Below, piece by piece: positions 1-7,171 of a DNA stretch of 34,242 bases; the stretch's first letter is position 1; each line of letters begins with the position of its first letter. The notes beneath the pieces are model-generated. The model saw nothing but the letters and a program-made list of their open reading frames with translations, ran no database searches and was not told where the DNA came from. This stretch comes from Photobacterium sanguinicancri (GTDB lineage Bacteria > Pseudomonadota > Gammaproteobacteria > Enterobacterales > Vibrionaceae): positions 1 through 34,242 of the forward strand of contig NZ_NOIF01000036.1 of NCBI RefSeq assembly GCF_002265265.1, written 5' to 3'. Made by a program: the position numbers and the translations under genes.

Positions 1-329
1 AAATCAGGTTTTAATTAAGTGTTATTATTTAATTCCATGCTAACTACTAGAATGACGTTTATTGGTTTGGTGTGATAGCTAACATAATCTCAATGCTTCT
101 ATAAAACAAATAAGTGTATATTGCAAAATACATGTATGTTATCAACAGCTTGAGATTTTTGATCAGAATATTAATATGAAGCTATTGTTGTCGATTTTGA
201 TAAAGGGTTTCGATAGTAGGTTAAAGGTGTGGTTGAACTGAATCATTAATATGTAGCCAGTGTTTTTGCTGGCCACTTTTTTGATGGAAATATGACTTGT
301 CCATTCTGTGTTTTGTTAATGATTTAGTA
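1..329. other. Non-coding, A+T-rich left edge
   Basis: No open frame of useful length with a ribosome site is visible on either strand. The stretch is A+T-rich, and its only clear structure is the hairpin at 253-282. It may hold the 3' end of a plus-strand transcript that begins outside the window. Confidence 0.5.
253..282 (+). terminator. Hairpin with T6 tail
   Basis: GTAGCCAG (253-260) pairs with CTGGCCAC (269-276), with one G-U pair and an 8-base loop, followed by TTTTTT (277-282). The T tract is on the plus strand, so this best fits termination of a plus-strand transcript entering from the left. It lies 48 bases beyond the end of the minus-strand GH4 gene and might serve that too, but its minus-strand tail is not T-rich. 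Confidence 0.55.
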
Positions 330-1691
330 TTAACGGTATTGCTCAAGCCAAACTTGCTGCGCTTCAACCATCTCTTCGAACATGGCATCTATCTCTGACA
401 ACGTACAAACCGTCGCGGTTACAGGGTCTAGCGCAAGGGCATAGCGTGCTGCATTTAAGTCTTTGTTTAACGCAGCCTCGACAATCAATTCCTGAACCGC
501 TGTATTGGTTTTGATCAAGCTGGCGCATTGAGTCGGTAGCCGTCTCATTGTTTGCGGGTGTAAACCCGTTTTATCGACCCATATTGGTACTTCAACAACA
601 CAGTTTTGCGGTAAGTTTTCAATTAGCAAGCCATCTGCTTGTTGGTTAGCAACATTACCGTTAATACGCACGCGTTCACCGCTTATCGTGGCATTGATTA
701 GTTTTGGTGCATTTAGCATGTTGGGTTTTATGATAAAGTCTTGCTCACCAGCAAGCTGGGCATCTATCTCAGCTTTGCCTGCAGCATGTACTTTTTCTTC
801 TAGTGCTAATAGGTTCCAGCGCAGAGGTAGAAAGCGATTGATCATGTCTTCATTTTTTCTGAAGTATGGAACGTAATCACTACAGTGCCAGTGGTTTTCA
901 GTACACCAATAATCAAAGAACTTGAGCATTTCGCAACGTACCCCATCAGCCAGATAAACGTCAGGGTTATTGGGGATTTGGCGAATTGCCTCCATTAAAT
1001 CTTCGCCATTAGCCTGCATCTTCGTTATCCACGTCATGTGGTTAATGCCAGCAAATTCATAGTCAATATGCTCAGGTACTTGATGGTACATCAACTTCTG
1101 CCAGCGTTCAGGCGTTGATGGATGATCAACCCAAGGCCCTTGTCCTAAATATCCTGCCAGCTGAGCAACGGTATAACGGACACCGTAGCAAAGCCCAACC
1201 GTGGTGATCTGACTGAACTCTTTTGCAGCCCAAGTCAGTGGGGCGAGAGGGTTAGCATAGTTGATAAATATGGCGTTCGGGCAGGCTTGTTCCATATCCT
1301 TTAATATCGACAGCATTGGCGGTATATGGCGTAGTGCGCGGAAAATACCACCAGGCCCCATGGTATCGCCAACTTCTTGGATCACGCCATATTTAGCGGG
1401 AATATCTATATCTAGCCGCCATGGTTCAAGTCCGCCAACTTGAATAGCATTAATAACAAAATCAGCTCCTTGCAAAGCATCATACTGATTAGTCGTCATC
1501 TTTACGGTGACAGGCAAGTTAGCTTGTTCAATCATTTTTGCAACAACCTGACCACTGCGTTTAAGCACTTCAGATTGAATGTCCATTAAAGTGATAGTTG
1601 AGCCAGCAAGTGCTGGGTAGGACAACAAGGCAGAGCAAATTTGGCGAGTAAACATTACACTGCCCGCCCCAATGATAGTAATTTGTGCCAT
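330..1691 (-). CDS. Glycoside hydrolase family 4 (alpha-galactosidase/alpha-glucosidase type)
   Basis: A 453-residue cytoplasmic enzyme of the GH4 family, which cleaves glycosides by an NAD+- and divalent-metal-dependent redox elimination. The N-terminal Rossmann motif IIGAGSVMF (residues 6-14) should bind NAD+. GDTMGPGG (108-115) and NYANP (144-148) are family motifs. Cys168 (GLCYG) and His218 (INHMTW) match the metal ligands of MelA-type members. The overall pattern resembles MelA more than the galacturonidase LplD, but MelA usually has GLCHS where this has GLCYG, so substrate is open. AAGGA lies 6 bases before the ATG. It is the last gene of the sugar ABC operon, 66 bases after the permease, so it probably hydrolyses the glycoside that the transporter imports. 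Confidence 0.88.
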   Translation of the reverse strand: MAQITIIGAGSVMFTRQICSALLSYPALAGSTITLMDIQSEVLKRSGQVVAKMIEQANLPVTVKMTTNQYDALQGADFVINAIQVGGLEPWRLDIDIPAKYGVIQEVGDTMGPGGIFRALRHIPPMLSILKDMEQACPNAIFINYANPLAPLTWAAKEFSQITTVGLCYGVRYTVAQLAGYLGQGPWVDHPSTPERWQKLMYHQVPEHIDYEFAGINHMTWITKMQANGEDLMEAIRQIPNNPDVYLADGVRCEMLKFFDYWCTENHWHCSDYVPYFRKNEDMINRFLPLRWNLLALEEKVHAAGKAEIDAQLAGEQDFIIKPNMLNAPKLINATISGERVRINGNVANQQADGLLIENLPQNCVVEVPIWVDKTGLHPQTMRRLPTQCASLIKTNTAVQELIVEAALNKDLNAARYALALDPVTATVCTLSEIDAMFEEMVEAQQVWLEQYR

Positions 1692-1757
1692 AACGAATCC
1701 TTTTACTATGAAAACAAAAATAGAAATAAAAATGAAAAACTAGGCCAACAATTCTGA

Positions 1758-2744
1758 TTAACGAGAAGAAAATAAACGCGATAACGAACCAGAATGCTGT
1801 TTGAGTAAGATACTGTGTACAACGAGCGAAAGTAGAATAATGACGCCGTAGATTAAACGCGTCCAAAAACCAGCTAACCCCGCGCTGATAATGCCAGCTT
1901 CAAGAATACCTATGATACAGGCGCCAAAAAGCGTGCCCATAAGTGTACCTCGGCCTCCGAGCACTGATGTCCCGCCAATAAAGACAGATGCAAATACAAG
2001 TAGCATGTAGCCTTGGCCCTGGTTAGGCCACCAACTGCTCATTTCAATACTGACAAAAGCGCCGACTAAGGCTGAAATTGCGCCCATTTGCATGAAGAGC
2101 AACATGCGAGTTCGCTCGACGGGGACCCCCATCATTTCAGCCGCTTTGGGGTTATCACCAATGAAATTGACGTTATCGCCAAATACATGCCACGCGAGTA
2201 TTAGCCAAAGTACAAGTAATAGCGCACACGCCCATAGCATTTGCGCTGGGATCACATCGGCAATGCGGCCAACCATTAGGGGGTGAAGATTGGTTTGGCG
2301 GATCTCTGGCATGCTTATCGCGATACCGTCAGCTAATACCGTGGTTAAACCACCGAGGAAAAATTGCGTGCCAATAGTGGTAATGATGGAGGGAATACGG
2401 AAAATAACCACTAAGCAACCGTTCAGCATACCGCAGAGAACGCCAGCAGTGATTGCCCCCATCAAGGCTATAAATGGAGATTGGGTTGCTTTGAAAAGTG
2501 CAGCAAAGACATAACCACCCAAAGCGACCACAGAGGGAAAGCTCATGTCGATTTCACGTGCAATGATCAGCAATGTTAACGCAAAGGCCAGCATTGCAGT
2601 GAAAGGGATAGTTGACATAAATGATGTATAAATTCGCAGATGAAGAAAAGTCTGCGGACTTAAGTAAGTGAACATCAACCACAGCATAATCAAGATCAAT
2701 GCGGTCAGTGTTGGGATCCTATGTCGAGCAAAGAAGATTAGCAT
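1758..2744 (-). CDS. Sugar ABC transporter permease (RbsC-like)
   Basis: A 328-residue inner-membrane protein of the BPD_transp_2 (RbsC/XylH) family. It is almost wholly hydrophobic, with about 8-10 membrane segments. The AREIDMSFPS region and the glycine-rich FIGGTSVLGGRGT stretch near residue 265 are typical of ribose/xylose-type permeases and contact the ATPase. The start ATG shares one base with the TAA of the ATPase gene (TAATG), so translation is probably coupled. It forms the translocation channel with the products encoded at 2744-3499 and 3499-4512. The sugar cannot be read from sequence; the adjacent GH4 enzyme suggests a galactoside- or glucoside-like compound. Confidence 0.9.
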   Translation of the reverse strand: MLIFFARHRIPTLTALILIMLWLMFTYLSPQTFLHLRIYTSFMSTIPFTAMLAFALTLLIIAREIDMSFPSVVALGGYVFAALFKATQSPFIALMGAITAGVLCGMLNGCLVVIFRIPSIITTIGTQFFLGGLTTVLADGIAISMPEIRQTNLHPLMVGRIADVIPAQMLWACALLLVLWLILAWHVFGDNVNFIGDNPKAAEMMGVPVERTRMLLFMQMGAISALVGAFVSIEMSSWWPNQGQGYMLLVFASVFIGGTSVLGGRGTLMGTLFGACIIGILEAGIISAGLAGFWTRLIYGVIILLSLVVHSILLKQHSGSLSRLFSSR

Positions 2745-3499
2745 TAGGCACCTCTTCCGACTGCATCAAGTAAGGCTTTATGTAGGGCATCTTTCGTCAT
2801 ATCTGATTTATGGTATTCGGCGACAATTTGACCTCGGTCCATTACAACAAACCTGTCAGCAACACGAAATGCGTCATTCATATTGTGCGTAATTAGCAGG
2901 CAAGCGCGATCTTGTTCTCTTAGGGTTTCAATGAAATGCAGTACTTTATCAACTTCCCCCAAAGAGAGTGCCGTGGTTGGTTCGTCTAAAATAACCACCT
3001 TGGCATCAAATAACATTGCTCGGCCAATGGCTAATCCCTGTCGTTCTCCCCCTGATAGTAAATTAACAGGGGTATCAATATTGGCACCAACACCACGGAA
3101 ATTGAGTTTATTGAGTAGTTCTGTGGCTTGCTGACGTTCTTTTTTTTGATCGATAAAGCCCAGTTTGTTGCGCAGGTGACGGCCTAGAAATAAGTTTCGC
3201 CATACACTTTGCTGTTCACCAAGTGAACCTGATTGATAGACGGTTTCAATACCCAATTGCCGCGCTACTTTTACACCATAGCTTTTTATATCGACAGTTT
3301 GTCCGTTGACCGTCATGCGCCCTTGTTCTAATGCTTCGACGCCGCTGATTAATTTGATCAGTGTTGATTTTCCGGCCCCGTTGTCACCTAGCAAGGCACA
3401 GACTTCACCGCGTACGAGTGAAAACTCGATGTTCTTTAACGCATGAACAGGGCCAAACCATTTGTTTAGCCCTGAAATTCCCAACACATTTCCAACCAT
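2744..3499 (-). CDS. Sugar ABC transporter ATP-binding protein, single NBD
   Basis: A 251-residue ATPase with Walker A GDNGAGKST (38-46), signature LSGGE (148-152), Walker B VVILDEPT (168-175) and the switch His205 (ITHN). RbsA-type ATPases that serve RbsC-like permeases usually have two tandem nucleotide-binding domains (about 500 residues). This protein has only one, so it should act as a homodimer, as in the FrcA-like subset. Its ATG shares one base with the stop of the binding-protein gene, and its stop shares one base with the permease start. It energises import of the same unknown sugar. Confidence 0.92.
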   Translation of the reverse strand: MVGNVLGISGLNKWFGPVHALKNIEFSLVRGEVCALLGDNGAGKSTLIKLISGVEALEQGRMTVNGQTVDIKSYGVKVARQLGIETVYQSGSLGEQQSVWRNLFLGRHLRNKLGFIDQKKERQQATELLNKLNFRGVGANIDTPVNLLSGGERQGLAIGRAMLFDAKVVILDEPTTALSLGEVDKVLHFIETLREQDRACLLITHNMNDAFRVADRFVVMDRGQIVAEYHKSDMTKDALHKALLDAVGRGA

Positions 3500-4512
3500 T
3501 AACGAATGCCTTTGGCTGCTAAAGGCGCAATGAAATCGATGTTAGCCGCGTTGACGAAGCCAGCTCCGGTATTAATATCAAGGCCAGAGAAACCGTATCG
3601 GGTACTTAGTACCACTTGAACAACTGATAAATAACCCATTAAGTAAGGTTGGCTGTCGGCAACAAGTTGGACATAGCCCGTTTTAATGGCATCAGCAGTG
3701 GCAGGGGAAAGGCTAAACCCAGCAACAAATAATTCACTAGGTCGAACACCTGCATTACGTAGGAAGTTACCCATTTGTGAGGTTAAGGCACCATGGTCGA
3801 CCATGATTAATTTCACATCCGGTGTACGTGCGAGGTAAGCAGAAAGTACATTGGTTCCAAGGGATGGATCTTTGTCTACTTCTGGTGATATTTGAATAAA
3901 ATCGACGTTTAAGCCTGCGTCTTCAAGGGTAGAGATTAGGCCGCGAGTTGAATCACTGCGTTCAGCTATATCTTTGATCCCCCAGACTAAAGCGCGATCA
4001 CCCGCTTTAAATTTACCATCACGTAATGCTTGATTCGCAAGGTGTATACCACGATCAGCATTGCTGACGCCGACATAGCCAAACCCATTCGGTTGCTGCG
4101 TCGCCATTGTTTCTGGCAAAGCAGTATCAACAGATGTCACCTTGATTCCCTTGCTAAAAGCTTCATCGACTAAAGGCTCGAAAGCACTATCACCAGGGTG
4201 TCCCATTACAACAATACCGGTTGGTTTGGCTGCTAGCGCTTGTTTAAAGTTTTCGACCATTTTTTGAGGCTGCCAGTCGGAATACATAACACGCAGGTCA
4301 ACGCTAAGATCTTCGGCGGCTTGCACAGCACCATTTTGAACCACGGTTGCGTAAGGTCCACCAACAGGCCCACCTACATCAAACCAAATAGACATGTCTT
4401 TACCCGAAGGGGCCGCAATGGCAGACATCGATGTGAAGGAGAAAACAGCGGCAGTTAAAGTAGCACGTTGTTTAGATGTTAAATTACAGAGGAATGTTCC
4501 AATCATACTCAT
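3499..4512 (-). CDS. Periplasmic sugar-binding protein of ABC transporter
   Basis: A Peripla_BP_4 (ribose/galactose-binding) type protein. The frame is open from a GTG at 4542, but GGAG lies 10 bases before the ATG at 4512, which is preferred and gives 337 residues. An N-terminal signal peptide follows (basic KQR, hydrophobic stretch, AIAAP cleavage region). After it comes the first lobe (IWFDVGGPVGG), the hinge-type VVMGHPGDSAF segment, and the second lobe with SPEVDKDPS and MVDHG. First gene of the operon with the ATPase, permease and GH4 enzyme. In this family it sets substrate specificity, which I cannot deduce. Confidence 0.88.
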   Translation of the reverse strand: MSMIGTFLCNLTSKQRATLTAAVFSFTSMSAIAAPSGKDMSIWFDVGGPVGGPYATVVQNGAVQAAEDLSVDLRVMYSDWQPQKMVENFKQALAAKPTGIVVMGHPGDSAFEPLVDEAFSKGIKVTSVDTALPETMATQQPNGFGYVGVSNADRGIHLANQALRDGKFKAGDRALVWGIKDIAERSDSTRGLISTLEDAGLNVDFIQISPEVDKDPSLGTNVLSAYLARTPDVKLIMVDHGALTSQMGNFLRNAGVRPSELFVAGFSLSPATADAIKTGYVQLVADSQPYLMGYLSVVQVVLSTRYGFSGLDINTGAGFVNAANIDFIAPLAAKGIR

Positions 4513-4740
4513 GAAGTTGGTGCTCCATTTGGGCATATACACTAATTGCGCATAATACTCCTATCTAAGAGCGGGTAAATCAAAAGAAAGCTCTGAAAGT
4601 AAGATCTGGTGTCATGATTTTGTTGGGAAATTTGACCTTATTCTCAATATGGTCATATGCGAGCTATGTTTCGACAGTTATGTCTTGGCGGTATGTATTA
4701 GTGGTATGAAGAAGGGACATGGGCTTTGAGCATGAACAAT

Positions 4741-4770
4741 AAAGCCACTCGTATTTAGTGAGTGGCTTTT
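4741..4770 (-). terminator. Hairpin terminator after the EIIC-like gene
   Basis: AAAGCCACTC (4741-4750) and GAGTGGCTTT (4760-4769) form a 10-bp stem with a 9-base loop. Read on the minus strand it is followed by ATTGTT, and it lies about 40 bases after the stop of the gene at 4812-5834. On the plus strand the tail is TTTTAGG, so it may work both ways. Confidence 0.7.
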
Positions 4771-4811
4771 AGGTTATTGTGAGTTAGTTGAATCTATTTA
4801 CTTGGTCAGAA

Positions 4812-5834
4812 TTAACCATTAGCAAACTGTTGAAGAGGGATGCGTTCAGCCAGTAAACGTTTGTAAATTTGATGACCGATAACCCCGCCAAGTAACCCAG
4901 CAAATGCGGCAGCAATGGTTGCCATAAAGAGGGTTTGCGGTGCATTGAAAGCAATAGATGCAAGTAATCCAGGAATTGGTGCGGCACTGCCTGGGGCATC
5001 ATTCACAATACCGAAGTAGGCTGCAATTGTGCCTGCAAAAGCACCACCAATAAAGTTAGACATGAAGATAGGTACTGGGTTGCGTGTCACTATATGTGCT
5101 TGAGTCAGTGGCTCTAACATTACACTGATGGTGTTACTTGATTTGCCCAGTTTTAGTTTGTGAAAAATATAACCGTTGGTAAAGGAGCCGCCCACACAAG
5201 CCATTGCTGCGATCCCCATAGGTAAACCTGTTAGGCCGAGCATCGCGGTAAGTGCCATCGAGCTGAGTGGCGAAGTACACACCATTTTAATGAGCCCACC
5301 AAGCATGAACCCCATAGCTAGAGGTGAGAATAATGTCGCCTCGGTGATCATGTTTGCTAAGGTTCCCATTAGCATTTCAAGAGCGGGGCTAATGAAAATA
5401 CCCAGCAACCTTGCGAGTGGTGCAAGCACAAGTACACCAACGATGACGTCGACCCCTTCCGGTAAGTATTTCTTGAACAGTGGGGCAAGGAAAGAGAAAA
5501 GGTAACCCACGATAAAGCCTTCAAGGATACCAAGGTTGGCCATTGCTAGCCCCGTTACTATGGCATATACAGGTTGAATACCAACCCTAAGCATGACTAA
5601 AGTAGCCGCTGCTATTCCGCCCATACCTCCGACCATATTTCCGAAGTCAGCAAGGTAAGCGACCCCTAACAAATTACCCATTACGTATTTGTGAATCGCT
5701 TCTACTAAAAATGTTGCGATAGCGGCGTCAGCTAAGCCGCTCATTGCGGCACTTCCGTTAGGTGCCTTAAAACTGAAAAGCGAGAATAAACATAAAGCTG
5801 CTAATAGGGCAGCGATACCCATTAAAATTTCCAT
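4812..5834 (-). CDS. PTS EIIC-like membrane protein (PTS_EIIC_2 family)
   Basis: A 340-residue very hydrophobic, glycine/alanine-rich protein with about 8-9 membrane segments. The GNMVGGMGGIAAA region, the GLAMANLGILEGF segment and the central TSPLSSMALTAMLGLTGLP stretch fit the PTS_EIIC_2 group. These proteins resemble the sugar channel of the phosphotransferase system but often occur without an EIIA or EIIB partner. No EIIA/EIIB gene or domain is next to it, so it is an orphan: either it borrows phosphoryl donors or it is a transporter or sensor outside the PTS. AGGA lies 6-7 bases before the ATG. It is a single-gene transcript with its own terminator. Confidence 0.72.
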   Translation of the reverse strand: MEILMGIAALLAALCLFSLFSFKAPNGSAAMSGLADAAIATFLVEAIHKYVMGNLLGVAYLADFGNMVGGMGGIAAATLVMLRVGIQPVYAIVTGLAMANLGILEGFIVGYLFSFLAPLFKKYLPEGVDVIVGVLVLAPLARLLGIFISPALEMLMGTLANMITEATLFSPLAMGFMLGGLIKMVCTSPLSSMALTAMLGLTGLPMGIAAMACVGGSFTNGYIFHKLKLGKSSNTISVMLEPLTQAHIVTRNPVPIFMSNFIGGAFAGTIAAYFGIVNDAPGSAAPIPGLLASIAFNAPQTLFMATIAAAFAGLLGGVIGHQIYKRLLAERIPLQQFANG

Positions 5835-6185
5835 ATAATTTCCTTACCATTACTGATTACTGTGTAAATGATTTGGCGAGCAGGGTTTCATCGCAAAAAT
5901 AGGAATATTTATGGAGGTTACCCAGGATCGGGAACCGTAATATTGAGGTGGAAGTTGAGTGCAGTGTGAGGTAGGTATCTATGCGTGCTGTACAGACTGC
6001 CAGCGCTTGCTATCGTTCATAGACGATAGTAATTCTCGTATCGCAATTGTGTAGTAAAACGGCTGCTCATAAAGGTCACCATTGTGTTACAGAAAGCGTG
6101 AGTAAATGTTACACCTTGATTGTTAAGCTATCATAGATGATTTGTTTGAATTTTGAACTGCTTCATGTTCTTGATAATGAATAAA
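5835..6185. other. Intergenic region upstream of EIIC-like gene
   Basis: About 350 bases without a gene. It should contain the promoter of the EIIC-like gene. Visible structure: a 7-bp inverted repeat, CTATCGT (6010-6016) and ACGATAG (6023-6029), and two direct TGTTACA copies (6085-6091, 6107-6113) 22 bases apart. No recognised regulator site was found. Confidence 0.4.
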
Positions 6186-6860
6186 TTAATCTTGATTTTG
6201 ATTCCATTCGGTCGTTTCTTCTCTGTGATTCGAAGCGAGGTTGAACATTGCTGTAAACTCATGATGTAGATGAGGGTAGACTTCTTTCACTGTTTGCAAA
6301 ATTAAAGCTACGGGCATATCTTCAAACGTTCCATGCTGTTTTACGTACTCCATGTGTTTTTTACCGTCAGTGGTGTTTGCCTGTAGGATCGAGTCAGATT
6401 TACCATCAAAGTCGAGCGGATATACACCAAATTTAGTACATAATTCTTGATCAAAAACGGGTGTTGCTTTTACCCATTTACCCTCTAAATACACTTCGAC
6501 ATAGCCATGCATCGCAAAATAATCTGTCTTTAACCATTCAATGAGTTTTGGGCTGGAAAGGTGATTAATCACATCGGCGAGCCCAAGTCTTGCTGGAATG
6601 CCATGGTAACGGCATAACGCGATCATTAAAGCTGATTTAGGGATACAGTAAGCTTGATGATTTTCTAAGCAGTAACTGGCTTTCAAGCTGGTCACACCGT
6701 CTTTCAGTGTGTAGGGGTTGTACTTAATAGTATCGCGAACAAGGTAGTAGCTGCTTATTGCCTTCTCTGTGAGGCTCGTACCTTCAACATTCTCGGCAAA
6801 TACTTGAATGTATTTATTCTGGTAGTCAAAGTATTCAGTTGGTTTTAAGTACATGTCCAT
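6186..6860 (-). CDS. Transglutaminase-like (cysteine protease fold) protein
   Basis: A 224-residue protein of the bacterial transglutaminase-like superfamily. The catalytic triad is readable: Cys72 in AYCIPKSALMIALCRYHGIPAR, residues 71 to 91 (family pattern C-x-x-x-A/S then GIPAR), His118 in MHGYVEVYL, and Asp137 in TPVFD. No signal peptide is visible, so it is probably cytoplasmic. Bacterial members act as proteases, amidases or peptide-processing enzymes, and I cannot choose between these. It is separated from the upstream operon by the hairpin at 6954-6980, so it has its own promoter. A start at Met3 is also possible; neither ATG has a strong ribosome site. Confidence 0.82.
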   Translation of the reverse strand: MDMYLKPTEYFDYQNKYIQVFAENVEGTSLTEKAISSYYLVRDTIKYNPYTLKDGVTSLKASYCLENHQAYCIPKSALMIALCRYHGIPARLGLADVINHLSSPKLIEWLKTDYFAMHGYVEVYLEGKWVKATPVFDQELCTKFGVYPLDFDGKSDSILQANTTDGKKHMEYVKQHGTFEDMPVALILQTVKEVYPHLHHEFTAMFNLASNHREETTEWNQNQD

Positions 6861-6953
6861 TTGTTATTATCCAATCATTTACGGTAAAAATACTTTAAAT
6901 TAATAGCTTAAATATTTATTAGCGGCATGATTATTTTCCAAATAAACAGAACA

Positions 6954-6980
6954 AATGAAGGAGGTTTATCCTCCTTCATT
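6954..6980 (-). terminator. Strong hairpin terminator of the CoA-transferase/mini-protein operon
   Basis: AATGAAGGAGG (6954-6964) and CCTCCTTCATT (6970-6980) form an 11-bp perfect stem with a 5-base loop. On the minus strand it is followed by TGTTCTGTTT. It lies 16 bases after the stop of the 46-codon ORF, which supports that ORF being the last gene of a real transcript. Confidence 0.8.
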
Positions 6981-6995
6981 GATCACTTTCTCTTC

Positions 6996-7136
6996 TTAGC
7001 GTTTCCTTTTTATCGGCTCGATTGGCTTATCACCAATAGTTGTCTTGCCTGGACAAACACGCTTAACAGGGCACTTCATACAGCCCCATATCGCCGCATA
7101 AGGGCATAGGGCGATTTCCTTGTATTTTTTAGTCAT
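6996..7136 (-). CDS. 46-residue four-cysteine mini-protein
   Basis: A short frame (ATG at 7134-7136, TAA at 6996-6998). The product begins MTKKYKEIALCPYAA and has cysteines at 11, 19, 22 and 28 (C-x7-C-x2-C-x5-C), each of the last three in a CM/CP context, then a basic tail IEPIKRKR. The spacing suggests binding of zinc or an iron-sulfur cluster; this is inference. TAGG lies 8 bases before the ATG. The ORF begins 35 bases after the stop of the CoA-transferase gene on the same strand, and an 11-bp terminator follows 16 bases after its stop, so it is probably a co-transcribed real gene. I do not recognise the family. Confidence 0.62.
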   Translation of the reverse strand: MTKKYKEIALCPYAAIWGCMKCPVKRVCPGKTTIGDKPIEPIKRKR

Positions 7137-7171
7137 TGTGATACCTACATTACTTCAGTGTTATTTTAATT

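Noticed and set aside
4649..4729. 26-codon plus-strand ORF just before the hairpin at 4741
   Set aside because: No ribosome site and no recognisable character; the hairpin is explained by the minus-strand EIIC-like gene.
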